From positions 2,356,001 to 2,420,000 of the forward strand of contig CAWAIS010000001.1 of the NCBI GenBank assembly GCA_963782255.1: a stretch of 64,000 bases of DNA, written 5' to 3'. This document shows positions 8,965-17,495 of this stretch, in pieces. Position 1 is the stretch's first letter. Each line of letters starts with the position of its first letter. Under the pieces are notes generated by a model that ran no database searches, had not been told where the DNA came from, and saw only the letters and a program-made list of their open reading frames with translations. Made by a program: the position numbers and the translations under genes. The stretch is from Roseiarcus sp963782255. GTDB taxonomy: Bacteria > Pseudomonadota > Alphaproteobacteria > Rhizobiales > Beijerinckiaceae.

Positions 8965-9731
8965 GCGGCCTCAATCTCGGCGGCATATGGGCGATCTATC
9001 GGTACGAGCTGTCGCGCACGGTCCGCACGATCTGGCAGAGCGTGGCGACGCCGGTCATCACGACCGCGCTCTATTTCATCGTGTTCGGGGCGGCCATCGG
9101 CTCGCGCATGCGGGAGGTCGGAGGCGTCAGCTACGGCGCCTTCATCGTGCCGGGGCTGATGATGCTGTCCCTGTTGACGCAGAGCATCTCGAACGCCTCA
9201 ATCGGCATCTACTTTCCGAAGTTCACGGGCACCATCTTCGAAATCCTGTCGGCGCCCATGTCGTCGATCGAAGCGGTCATCGCCTATGTCGGCGCTGCGG
9301 CCACGAAATCGGTCGCGATCGGCCTGGTCATCCTTGCAACCGCGACGCTTTTCGTTCCCGTTCGGATCGAGCATCCCCTCTGGATGATCGCCTTTCTCGT
9401 GCTGACATCCATCGCCTTCAGCCTGTTCGGCTTCATCATCGGCATCTGGGCGAAAAACTTCGAGCAGCTTGCGATCATTCCGGCGCTGATCGTGACGCCG
9501 CTGACTTTTCTCGGCGGCGCGTTCTATTCGATCGACATGCTGCCGCCCTTGTGGCGAACGGTCAGCCTGTTCAATCCGGTTGTGTATCTCGTCAGCGGCT
9601 TCCGCTGGAGCTTTTACGGGCAGGGCGACGTCAGCGTCGCGGCGAGCCTCGGCTTCACAACGCTGTTCATTGCGGCTTGCCTCACCGTCCTGACCTGGAT
9701 CTTCCGCACGGGTTGGCGGCTAAAGCCTTGA
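8961..9731 (+). CDS. ABC-2-type exporter permease
   Basis: A 256-residue membrane protein with six hydrophobic segments and the ABC-2 permease pattern (YELSRTVRTIWQSVATPVIT at the start, FLGGAFYSIDMLPPLWRTVSLFNPVVYLVSGFRW near the end, as in YadH/NodJ-like proteins). It partners the ATPase encoded directly upstream; the start codon overlaps the restored ATPase stop (ATGA). The substrate cannot be read from the sequence; drug or polysaccharide export are the usual roles in this family. Confidence 0.88.
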   Translation: MSGLNLGGIWAIYRYELSRTVRTIWQSVATPVITTALYFIVFGAAIGSRMREVGGVSYGAFIVPGLMMLSLLTQSISNASIGIYFPKFTGTIFEILSAPMSSIEAVIAYVGAAATKSVAIGLVILATATLFVPVRIEHPLWMIAFLVLTSIAFSLFGFIIGIWAKNFEQLAIIPALIVTPLTFLGGAFYSIDMLPPLWRTVSLFNPVVYLVSGFRWSFYGQGDVSVAASLGFTTLFIAACLTVLTWIFRTGWRLKP

Positions 9732-9763
9732 CCTTGTCTGACCCAGCGCGTTCCTCTCACAAT

Positions 9764-10879
9764 ATGAACAGGTCTGCGCCCTGGGGATGGATTCGCAATC
9801 ACTTCCGCACATACAGATCGCAACTGCGTTTCTGCCTGCGCATGACGGTTGCGGGCCTATTGGCTCTCGCCATCGACCGAAGTTTCAACTTTCCACTGCA
9901 GGGGCTGTGGACGGTGCTAACGGCGGTGGTCTTGACGCAAGTCAGCGTCGGCGGTTCGCTCCGGGCGACGATCGAATATATGGTCGGGACTTTGGCTGGG
10001 GCCATATACGCCGCGGCGATCGGTGTGCTCGTTCCCCACGCGACGGCATATTCACAGGCAGCCGTGCTCGCGCTCACGATCGCGCCATTGGCGCTTGCGT
10101 CGGCGATCAGCCCGAGCTTTCGCGTCGCGCCGTTTTCCGCGGTGCTCGTGCTGCTGATTGGGGGCGACCTTGGCGTAAGCCCGATCGGGTCGGCGCTGAC
10201 GCGCGTCTCGGAGGTCGCCCTCGGCGGCTTGGTCGCGATAGCCGTGTCGGTTTTGGTGTTCCCCGACCGAGCGCACCGTCTGGGACTGGAAGTCGCCGCG
10301 CGAATTCTTAGACAGATGGCGGACGTCCTCCCCAAGTTCTTGGCGGGGTTTACACAGCGTCTCGACATGGCCGAAATCGGACGGACGCAGGACGATCTGG
10401 GCAGGTCGGTGACCACCTTTCAAGCGCTCGCCGAGGAGGCGAAGCGTGAGCGCATGGTCTCCATCACGCACGACCAGGACCCGGCGCCGCTTTCGCGGAC
10501 TTTGCTGAGGCTCCGGCACGATCTCGTCATTCTCGGTCGCGCGGCCGCCGTTCCGCTTCCCGAGGCCTTCGCGAAGCGTCTCGGTCCGCTCATTGCGCGC
10601 TTCGGCGCCGCGGCGAGCGAATTTCTGCGCGGCTGCGCGACCGCGCTTGCTGAAGGTCGCGATCCGCCGCCGCTCACGCCCGCGGAAGCGGCGCTGAAAT
10701 CCTTTGACTCCGAGGTCGCCGCGCTTCGCGGCGAAGGTCTCACGCGCGCGCTTTCAACCGCCGAGGTCGAGCGCCTGTTCGCGCTCGGGTTTGCCCTCGA
10801 GCAGCTCTGCCGGAATCTCTCCGATCTTGCGCAGCGCGTGCAGGAATACGCGCGGCGCGATGGCCGACGAAACAAGTAG
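9764..10879 (+). CDS. FUSC-family (aromatic acid exporter-like) membrane protein
   Basis: A 371-residue protein with an N-terminal block of about six TM helices (LRMTVAGLLALAIDRSFNFPLQGLWTVLTAVVL..., roughly residues 20-165) followed by a long alpha-helical cytoplasmic domain. This is the layout of half-size FUSC/ArAE-type proteins. The first ATG that gives a clean N-terminus is at 9764, 32 bp after the ABC permease stop. An open frame reaches further upstream but overlaps the permease gene. Export of aromatic or toxic compounds is the family role; the substrate is unknown. It may be part of the ABC transporter operon. Confidence 0.78.
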   Translation: MNRSAPWGWIRNHFRTYRSQLRFCLRMTVAGLLALAIDRSFNFPLQGLWTVLTAVVLTQVSVGGSLRATIEYMVGTLAGAIYAAAIGVLVPHATAYSQAAVLALTIAPLALASAISPSFRVAPFSAVLVLLIGGDLGVSPIGSALTRVSEVALGGLVAIAVSVLVFPDRAHRLGLEVAARILRQMADVLPKFLAGFTQRLDMAEIGRTQDDLGRSVTTFQALAEEAKRERMVSITHDQDPAPLSRTLLRLRHDLVILGRAAAVPLPEAFAKRLGPLIARFGAAASEFLRGCATALAEGRDPPPLTPAEAALKSFDSEVAALRGEGLTRALSTAEVERLFALGFALEQLCRNLSDLAQRVQEYARRDGRRNK

Positions 10880-10946
10880 GATCTCAAGTTCTTCAAGGTT
10901 CGAGCCGGCAATGCCCGATTGAATAGGCCCCGAACCCTCGGCTGAC

Positions 10947-11306
10947 TTACTCCCCGCGCCGGGCGCCGGCGGCCCAGTCCATCGCCGCCCGTTGATCGGG
11001 CGTCGCGAAAAGCCGGATCGGAACCGCCGACACGTCGAACCCGCTGAGCTTCGCCTCGTCCATGCGGTCGGCGTCCGTGACGACCGCGAGTTTCACGAGA
11101 TTCTTGTGCGCGAGGGAAACATTGGCGAGCCCACGCCCGAGTTCCGCGAAATAGCCGTCGAAGTCGCGATCAATCACGATCACGACGCCGGTCGAAGCCG
11201 CGCCGAGCGACGTCCCGATTGCGGCCTCGACGTCGCCCGCCATGATCGTTCCGCTCGCGCGCAGCACGAGCGCGTCCGGGGGCGCGTCCTGCACTCGTTC
11301 CAGCAT
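10947..11306 (-). CDS. SpoIIAA-like (STAS-related) protein
   Basis: A 119-residue soluble protein that fits the SpoIIAA-like family: MLERVQDAPPDALVLRASG at the start, a central strand VVIVIDRDFDGYF and an end (LKLAVVTDADRMDE ... VPIRLFATPDQRAAMDW). The function of this family is poorly defined, with suggested links to stress and membranes. The start at 11306 is chosen because GGGAGGAG lies about 9 bases upstream. Longer in-frame starts up to 11513 would overlap the divergent MscS gene. It lies tail-to-tail with the FUSC gene. Confidence 0.75.
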   Translation of the reverse strand: MLERVQDAPPDALVLRASGTIMAGDVEAAIGTSLGAASTGVVIVIDRDFDGYFAELGRGLANVSLAHKNLVKLAVVTDADRMDEAKLSGFDVSAVPIRLFATPDQRAAMDWAAGARRGE

Positions 11307-11445
11307 GGCGTTCCGCTCCTCCCAGAGTTTCGCGTCGGCTCTTAGGCTTTCGCCCAACCCATTCATAACAAATTCAACCGCGCTTGCGAGCCGAATGACG
11401 GGCGCGATTTGCGTGGCCCCGCCGCGCTGTGGGAGAAAGCGGGCC

Positions 11446-12300
11446 ATGACTTCGGTTCCGACCGCTATCGACAGCCTCTCAACGCTCGCCTGGGCTACCG
11501 CGGCGTCGCTCATCCCACGGCTGATCTTTGCGATCCTCGTGCTCGTCGCAGGCTCATTGCTGGCCAGGTGGGTGGCGAGCGCGGTCGGCGTGGCTATGGC
11601 GGAGACGGGGCGGGTCGATGAGACCGCGCGCCCGGCGCTTGCGGCGGCGGCGCGCTATGGCGTCTTGATCCTGACGTTCGTCGCGGCGCTAAGCCAACTC
11701 GGCGTCCAGACCGCCTCGCTCCTCGCCGCGCTCGGCGCAGCGGGCCTTGCGATCGGGCTGGCGCTGCAAGGCACGCTCGCCAACATCGCCGCGGGCATCA
11801 TGCTCCTTTGGCTAAGGCCGTTCCGCGTCGGCGATTATATCGAGATCGTCAGCGGGACGTCCTTCGCCGGCGTTGTGAAGGAAATTGGCCTCTTCGCCTG
11901 CCTGCTCGAGACCTACGACGGTCTTTTCGTCTTCGCGCCAAACTCTTCGCTCTGGGCCGTTCCGCTGCGCAACCTTTCCCGCAACGCCGGCAGGCTCGTC
12001 AGCTTCAATTTCGGCTTCGCGCCCGGCGCGGACATCGAGCGCGCGCGGGCGATCCTCCTCGGCGCGATCGCCGACCAGCCCGGCGTTCTCACGGCGCCTC
12101 CGCCGCAAGCCTTCGTCGCAAGTCTGACCGCGGGCGCGCCTTTGGCGACCTTACGCTTCTGGACGGCCAGGGATCGGGTCGGCGCGGTTCAGCGCGCGAT
12201 GCTTGACGCGGCGCTGCGGGCGCTCGATGCGGCCGATCTCAGACCGACGCAGGTCGTCCGCACCCTTCCTCCCGACTCCGATCCGTCGCTCTTAACGTGA
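11446..12300 (+). CDS. MscS-family mechanosensitive channel
   Basis: A 284-residue small-conductance mechanosensitive channel, which opens under membrane tension to release solutes. It has three TM segments (about residues 20-40, 60-80, 90-115). TM3 has the glycine/alanine-rich pore pattern (LLAALGAAGLAIGLALQGTLANIAAGIM), then the conserved LLWLRPFRVGDYIEI strand and the beta/alpha cytoplasmic domain. The start at 11446 follows GGGAG; upstream in-frame ATGs overlap the divergent gene and give no conserved sequence. Confidence 0.92.
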   Translation: MTSVPTAIDSLSTLAWATAASLIPRLIFAILVLVAGSLLARWVASAVGVAMAETGRVDETARPALAAAARYGVLILTFVAALSQLGVQTASLLAALGAAGLAIGLALQGTLANIAAGIMLLWLRPFRVGDYIEIVSGTSFAGVVKEIGLFACLLETYDGLFVFAPNSSLWAVPLRNLSRNAGRLVSFNFGFAPGADIERARAILLGAIADQPGVLTAPPPQAFVASLTAGAPLATLRFWTARDRVGAVQRAMLDAALRALDAADLRPTQVVRTLPPDSDPSLLT

Positions 12301-12369
12301 CAATGGCCAGGCAAAATCTGGGCAAATCAAACCAAGCCAAACCAAGCTGAATCCAAGCCAGACCAAACC

Positions 12370-12416
12370 AAATGCAAGGAAAATGCAAGGAATTAACCTT
12401 GTATTTCCTTGCATTT
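12370..12416. repeat. Long imperfect inverted repeat (hairpin)
   Basis: The left arm (12370-12390, AAATGCAAGGAAAATGCAAGG) pairs with the right arm (12397-12416) around AATTAA, with two mismatches and a bulge. It is AT-rich compared with its surroundings. It could act as a terminator for the MscS gene or be part of a mobile scar. Confidence 0.6.
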
Positions 12417-12474
12417 CCTTTGGCGAATCGGGACTTTTCAATGGGTTACGAGCGAGTCGGGCGAATTTTTTTCG
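12399..12474 (+). repeat. Dispersed repeat, copy B
   Basis: Similar over about 75 bp to the reverse complement of 288-361: a TTCCTTGCATTTCC core, then CTTTTCAATGGGTTAC (identical in both) and a run of T before the end. The two copies are 12 kb apart and inverted. Confidence 0.5.
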
Positions 12475-12617
12475 ATCGCGTCATTTCATCGGTAGCCATC
12501 TGTATAATGGCCCCGCGCCCGGCCTGGGCGACCGCTTTTCTTCCTTTCCATGCCGTCGGATTCATCTCCATCAGAAGGCATCATATCATAGATTTCGATT
12601 TTCGAAAACACTTTGTT

Positions 12618-13743
12618 GGCTCTTATAGCGTTAGTTGTTGGTTTGGGTCAGATTGGCGCGGCGTGGGTGAGGGTTTGATTCGATGAGGGCGGAGGATTTC
12701 TCGGTCTGGCTTTGCGGCGTCGCGCGCTTGAGCGCGGACCAGCGCCGGAAAGCGCTTGCGGCGCTGGCGAACCTGGACGGCGGTCGGCACGGCTCGGCGC
12801 CGAAAGCGGCGTCGGAGACGGCGGCGAACGGCGGGACGGGCAAAGGCGCCGAAGGCGCAAAGCGTCGTCGCCCGGACGCTTTGGGAACGAGCGGCCATGA
12901 GCGGGTGGAAAGCCAGGGGTGTCCGCATTGCGCGGGGCGCGAGGTCATCGCCTGGGGCCGCTCCGGTGGACTTTCGCGGTTCCGCTGCAAGGGTTGCGGA
13001 CGCACCTTCAACGCGCTGACCAAAACGCCGATGGCGCATCTGCGCAAAAGAGAGCGCTGGCTCGACCACGCCCGGGCGATGATCGACGGCAAAAGCCTGT
13101 CCAAGACCGCAGAGCTTTGCGGCGTGCATCCGACGACGGCCTTTCGCTGGCGTCACCGGTTTCTGGCTTCGCCTGCGGCCGACAAGCCCCGAACGCTGAC
13201 CGGAATCGTCGAGGCGGACGAGACCTTCATCCTCGAATCCTGCAAGGGCCGGTGGTCCGCTCTGTCGCGTTAAGGCGCAAGCGCGGCGGGTCGGCCCGGC
13301 GTCCGGGAACCTATCAGGACAACATTCCCGTTCTGGTGGCCCGCGACCGGAAGGGGGCGACTTTCGACGCCGTCTTGCCTTAAGGCCGACAGCGCTTCGA
13401 TCGGCGCGGCGCTGGCTGGCGTTGTCACATGCGAAAACCTCGGCGACGGAGGCCGGGCGATCGCCGCCTTCGCCCGCAAGGCCAAAATACCTTTTCATGC
13501 CGCGCCCTCGCCGGGAAAACCGACCCCGGAGGCGCCCCACCTGCACATCAACAACGTCAACGCCTACCACAGCCGCCTCAAGCAATGGCTCAGCCGTTTC
13601 AACGGCGTCGCCACCAAGAACCTGCCAAACGATCTCGGCTGGCGACGCGCGCTCGAAGCCTGGGCCGACCAAACCACTCCACAAAACTGGATCAAAAGCG
13701 CCATCGGAAATGGGCCATACCAACAACTAACGCTATAAGAGCC
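12618..13743 (+). mobile_element. Degenerate IS1595-type element with intact ends
   Basis: The ends are perfect 25-bp inverted repeats at 12618-12642 and 13719-13743 (outermost bases GGCTCTTATAGCG). The element is 1,126 bp. It is flanked by ACTTTGTT (12610-12617) and GCTTTGTT (13744-13751), an 8-bp target duplication with one mismatch; 8 bp is usual for IS1595. The transposase stop codon lies inside the right inverted repeat. The transposase gene is broken, so the element could move only with help from another copy. Confidence 0.85.
12683..13738 (+). pseudogene. IS1595-family transposase, frameshifted twice
   Basis: The N-terminal part has the zinc-ribbon pair CPHC...CKGC typical of IS1595 (about residues 76-100), a helix-turn-helix-like KTAELCGVHPTTAFRWRHRF, and the first catalytic acid in EADETF. 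The frame stops at 13271. The next part (RKRGGS ... IPVLVARDRKGATFDAVLP) is in the -1 frame and stops at 13381. The last part (ADSASIGAAL ... HINNVNAYHSRLKQWLSRF ... NWIKSAIGNG) returns to the first frame and ends at 13738. Both stops fall in the hexamer TTAAGG. The later DGGRAI motif (second acid) and the HINNVNAYHSR motif are still readable. Confidence 0.85.
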
Positions 13744-13751
13744 GCTTTGTT

Positions 13752-13776
13752 GGCGCTTATAGCGCTGGCTGTTGGG
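13752..13776 (+). repeat. Solo IS1595-like end next to the element
   Basis: This 25-bp stretch matches the terminal repeat of the element at 12618-13743 at 20 of 25 positions, in the orientation of its left end. It is separated from that element's right end only by GCTTTGTT. No transposase follows, so it is probably the remnant of an older, related element. The rest of 13777-14080 holds no gene I can support. Confidence 0.65.
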
Positions 13777-14080
13777 CAGGGTTGGTGAAAGTCCAACAAT
13801 TGCGCCCGAACCGGAATGTCGCGAAAGGGCGGATTGCGGGCGATGTCTGAACGGCCGGCGACGTCCGGAATCGACGTTAAAGGGGACATTGCAGATCGCG
13901 GCGGTTTGTGGGATTCCCGCCGTTCGAGGCGACGATCTGGATTTTCCGAGCCTCGTCCTGGAGGAACCCGATCGGGCATGCACGTCGGCTCGGTCTAGAC
14001 AGTCATCATGACGCCGCAGGGGCAAGCCATGAAGGTTGGGCAGCGACGAACATTCCTGGTGGAACGTTAGGAGCGCGCCC

Positions 14081-16561
14081 ATGAGCGCGAACGAAGTTGA
14101 CGCCCGATCGCCGGCCCTGGTCTCGCCGGCCGCCCCCTCCCATACCGAATCCGCCGGCCTGAGCGAAGAGGAGGCGACGCGGCTGCTCGCCCAATACGGC
14201 GAGAATGCGCTGTCAGAACACCATGTCAGCGTTTTCCAACGCCTCGCCCAATTCTTCTGGGGGCCGATCCCCTGGATGATCGAGGCGGCGGCCTTGCTGT
14301 CGGGCCTGCTTGAACATTGGGCCGATCTCGCGATCATTCTGGCGATGTTGTTCATCAACGCAGGCGTCGGCTTCTGGCAGGAGTTCAAGGCCGACAACGC
14401 GATTGCGCTGCTCAAGCAACGCCTTGCGCTGAAGGCCCGCGTTCGTCGTGACGGCCAGTGGAAGGACATCGAGGCGAAGCTTTTGGTCCCGGGCGACGTC
14501 GTGCTGGTCAAGCTCGGCAACATCATCCCGGCCGATCTGAAACTGATCGGCGGCTCCTATCTCTCCGTCGATCAGGCGGCGCTGACCGGAGAATCGCTGC
14601 CGGTCGACAAGAAGGTCGGCGACGACGCCTATTCGGGCTCGGTTGCCAAGCAGGGCGAGATGACCGGCTTGGTCACGGCCACCGGCATGAAGACCTATTT
14701 CGGCAAGACCGCCCATCTCGTCGAACAGGCGAAGACCGTTTCGCATTTCCAGCGCGCCGTACTGCGGATCGGCAATTTCCTCATCCTGGTGACGGTCGGC
14801 CTTGTTCTCGTCATCGGGATCGCCGCGCTCTTCCGTCGCGATCCTCTGCTCGAAACCCTGCAGTTCGCGCTGATCCTCACCGTCGCGTCGATCCCGGTCG
14901 CATTGCCGGCAGTCCTTTCCGTCACGATGGCGATCGGCGCAGAACGTCTCGCGTCCTTCAAGGCGATCGTCTCGCGGCTCGTCGCCATCGAAGAGATGGC
15001 GGGCATGGACATCCTGTGCAGCGACAAGACAGGCACCCTGACCAAGAACGAATTGACGCTCGGCGATATCGAGCCGGCACAGGGCGTCTCTCCCGCCGAA
15101 CTCATGGAGGCGGCCGCCCTGGCGTCGCGGCGCGATGCTCCCGACGCGATCGACGCGGCGATCTTCGCCGGTGCTCCGCCAGCCGAATCCCTAAGCGCGT
15201 ACGCGGTGAAGGCCTTCCGACCCTTCGATCCGGTCGCCAAGCGCGCCGAGGCCGATATCGAACGGGATGGCAAACTCTTCAAGGTCGCCAAGGGCGCGCC
15301 GCAGGTCATCATCGACCTATGCGCCCCCAGCGTCGACGAACGAAAGGCGATCGGCGCTTCGGTGGAACGCGACGGCGCCAAGGGATTTCGCACGTTGGGC
15401 GTGGCACGCACGGATGAATCGGGAAAGTGGCGCTTTCTTGGGCTGCTTCCGCTATTCGATCCGCCGCGCGAGGACTGCGCTCAGACGATATCGGTGATCC
15501 GATCGATGGGCGTGGACATCAAGATGGTCACCGGCGATCATGAGTCCATCGCCCGGCAAATCGCCGGCCAGCTCAAACTCGGTCAGAATATTGTCGTCGC
15601 CAACTCGGTCTTCGGACAGGACGGCGCGGAAGAGCAGCTTTCGCGGATCGTCGCCGCCGACGGTTTCGCCCGCGTCTTTCCCGAACACAAGTTCAAGATC
15701 GTCAAGGCGCTGCAAGGCGCCGGCCACATCGTCGGCATGACGGGCGACGGCGTGAACGACGCGCCGGCGCTGAAACAGGCGGATGTCGGCATCGCGGTCA
15801 GCGGCGCGACCGATGCGGCGCGCGCGGCCGCCGACCTCGTGCTGACCGCGCCGGGCCTCGCGGTGATCGCCACGGCGATCGAGGAGGCGCGGCGGATCTT
15901 CGAGCGGATGAACAGCTACGCGATCTACCGCATCGCCGAGACGATGCGGCTTCTCCTCTTCATGACCGCGAGCATCCTGATCTTCAATTTCTATCCGGTC
16001 ACGGCGGTCATGGTCGTACTGCTGGCGCTGTTGAACGACCTCCCGATCATGATGATCGCCTATGACAATGCGCCGATCGCGGAAAGCCCGGTGCGCTGGG
16101 ACATGACGCGCGTTCTGATCATCGCCTCGACCCTCGGCCTCTATGGCGTGATCGAAAGCTTCGGCCTTTACTGGATCGTTCGCGAGTATCTCCTTTTGCC
16201 ATCGCCGATCGTGCAGGCCTTGATCTTCCTCAAACTGCTCGTGTCCGGCCACATGACCATCTATCTCACTCGTAACAAGGGACCGGTGTGGGAGCGCCCC
16301 TGGCCAAGCTGGAAGCTCGTCGTCCCTGCTGAGGCGACCCAACTCCTCGGAACGCTGGTCGTGGTCTACGGACTGTTCATGGCGCCGACCGGATGGCCGC
16401 TCGCTCTTATGGTCTGGGCGTATGCGCTCGTATCGTTTTTCGTGGCGAGCGCGATCAAGATCAGCGTGTACCGGCTCCTGGACCATTCTGCGGCAAGGCG
16501 ATCGCGGCATCTTGAGCGCGTCGAGAGTTGGCTCATCAGTCACGCTCATCTTCATCGGTGA
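14081..16561 (+). CDS. P-type proton-pumping ATPase (P3A, PMA1-like)
   Basis: An 826-residue P-type ATPase that pumps H+ out of the cell at the expense of ATP, as in fungal and plant plasma-membrane pumps. Seen: the N-terminal actuator region (GLSEEEATRLLAQYGENAL), LTGESLPV, the phosphorylation motif CSDKTGTLTKNELT with Asp315, and the hinge TGDGVNDAPALKQADVGIAV. There are about ten TM helices, with the M4 motif ASIPVALPAVLSVT. There are no N-terminal heavy-metal domains and no CPC motif, which argues against a metal pump. GGAG precedes the ATG at 14081; an in-frame ATG at 14036 is less likely. It is followed 60 bp later by a universal stress protein gene, suggesting a stress or pH-homeostasis pair. 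Confidence 0.93.
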   Translation: MSANEVDARSPALVSPAAPSHTESAGLSEEEATRLLAQYGENALSEHHVSVFQRLAQFFWGPIPWMIEAAALLSGLLEHWADLAIILAMLFINAGVGFWQEFKADNAIALLKQRLALKARVRRDGQWKDIEAKLLVPGDVVLVKLGNIIPADLKLIGGSYLSVDQAALTGESLPVDKKVGDDAYSGSVAKQGEMTGLVTATGMKTYFGKTAHLVEQAKTVSHFQRAVLRIGNFLILVTVGLVLVIGIAALFRRDPLLETLQFALILTVASIPVALPAVLSVTMAIGAERLASFKAIVSRLVAIEEMAGMDILCSDKTGTLTKNELTLGDIEPAQGVSPAELMEAAALASRRDAPDAIDAAIFAGAPPAESLSAYAVKAFRPFDPVAKRAEADIERDGKLFKVAKGAPQVIIDLCAPSVDERKAIGASVERDGAKGFRTLGVARTDESGKWRFLGLLPLFDPPREDCAQTISVIRSMGVDIKMVTGDHESIARQIAGQLKLGQNIVVANSVFGQDGAEEQLSRIVAADGFARVFPEHKFKIVKALQGAGHIVGMTGDGVNDAPALKQADVGIAVSGATDAARAAADLVLTAPGLAVIATAIEEARRIFERMNSYAIYRIAETMRLLLFMTASILIFNFYPVTAVMVVLLALLNDLPIMMIAYDNAPIAESPVRWDMTRVLIIASTLGLYGVIESFGLYWIVREYLLLPSPIVQALIFLKLLVSGHMTIYLTRNKGPVWERPWPSWKLVVPAEATQLLGTLVVVYGLFMAPTGWPLALMVWAYALVSFFVASAIKISVYRLLDHSAARRSRHLERVESWLISHAHLHR

Positions 16562-16621
16562 GCCTCCGCGCCAGCCGGGCCGAGGCTGCTAGCGGAAAGC
16601 ATATGTTCGATGGGGGTTGAC

Positions 16622-17059
16622 ATGCAGCGCATCCTGGTGGCGACTGACGGGTCCGAGGCCGCGGATCGAGCCGTCGACTACGCCGCTAAGCTGGCCAAGC
16701 GGCTCGACTCGAGCTTGCTGATCGTCAATGTCATCGGCGGCTATGGTCTTCCGGACTCCCTGTTCAGCCGCTTCACGGATGCTCAGCAGACCTGGTTCAG
16801 AGAACTGCTCGAATCCCTCTCGGCCCAAATCCTGACGAAGGCAAGGGATCGCGCCCGAGTTCTGGGCGACGCGTCGATCCAGCTCGAGTCGCGCAGCGGC
16901 GACGTCGCGCAGACGGTCGTTGACATCGCCAAGGAAAAAGACGCGGACCTCGTCGTCGTCGGCAAACGTGGCCTGGGCCGTTCCCACGAGTTGCTGCTCG
17001 GGAGTGTTTCGCAAAAGCTGGTCAGGCTTGCGCCCCTGCCCGTGACTGTCGTGCCGTGA
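16622..17059 (+). CDS. Universal stress protein (UspA family)
   Basis: A 145-residue single-domain Usp. It starts MQRILVATDGSEAADRAVDYA and has the ATP-binding signature VGKRGLGRSHELLLGSVSQKL near the C-terminus, so it is probably of the ATP-binding type. The start at 16622 is chosen because a run of five G lies just before it; an in-frame ATG at 16610 is possible. It lies 60 bp downstream of the proton ATPase on the same strand and is likely co-transcribed. Confidence 0.9.
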   Translation: MQRILVATDGSEAADRAVDYAAKLAKRLDSSLLIVNVIGGYGLPDSLFSRFTDAQQTWFRELLESLSAQILTKARDRARVLGDASIQLESRSGDVAQTVVDIAKEKDADLVVVGKRGLGRSHELLLGSVSQKLVRLAPLPVTVVP

Positions 17060-17154
17060 CCGGCGACCGCCGCTGGGATGAGCCCCGGCGGAAGGCCATG
17101 CGGCGCGCGACGCCGGCCAGCCTCGTCGATCCGTTCATACGTAGGGATTGCGCC

Positions 17155-17370
17155 ATGTCCGACCGGCCCAAAGTAAAATCAGCCGAATTCTCGCTGGCCA
17201 GCGTTCCCGCTTTCTGGCCAATGGCGATGGCGGCGGCGGTGGCTGAGGAAGGCGTCGAGCTCTACGCCAGGAACCTCAGGTTCGTCGAAGAAGAAATCAA
17301 GATTCACGACGATCTGCGGCCGACGCTGGCGACGCCGAACCGGGTGGGCCTCACCGAAAAGGCTCCTTGA
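17155..17370 (+). pseudogene. N-terminal fragment of a PHA depolymerase/synthase-like gene
   Basis: This frame encodes MSDRPKVKSAEFSLASVP, then AFWPMAMAAAVAEEGVELYA and LRFVEEEIKIHDDLRPTLATPNRV, then an unrelated tail (GLTEKAP). The first part matches the N-terminus of the hydrolase gene at 21934 (SVKSAEFSLASVPAFWPMA), with roughly 78% DNA similarity. The LATPNRV segment matches where that gene resumes. Homology ends near 17345 and no alpha/beta-hydrolase core follows. It is probably the leftover 5' end of a paralogue; the fragment could still be translated. Confidence 0.65.
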
Positions 17371-17495
17371 TGAGGGCCGTCCGCTTGTTGGAAAACACCG
17401 CGCCAACCGAGGCCGTTTATGGCAAATGGTGGGCAATGCCTTTGTGACAATCGATGCAGGTCATTCCGGCCTGCAGCCCCGGTATCATTTCTTTT

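Larger units (their letters stand above)
12301..12617. other. Repeat-rich intergenic region before an IS1595-type element
   Basis: 317 bp with no gene I can support. It opens with short CCAAGC/AACCAA-type iterations (12325-12370), holds the hairpin at 12370-12416 and the dispersed repeat copy at 12399-12474, and ends with the target sequence ACTTTGTT next to the IS element. Confidence 0.6.

Noticed and set aside
12301..12420. CRISPR-like short repeats (CCAAGC/AACCAA iterations)
   Set aside because: The units are too short and irregular, there are no spacers of even length and no cas genes.
13965..13990. EcfG-like promoter (GGAAC) upstream of the proton ATPase
   Set aside because: The downstream element at the right spacing is GTCGG, not CGTT, so the match is incomplete.
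13777..14080. Short frames upstream of the proton ATPase
   Set aside because: No start with a ribosome site and no recognisable motif; treated as intergenic.
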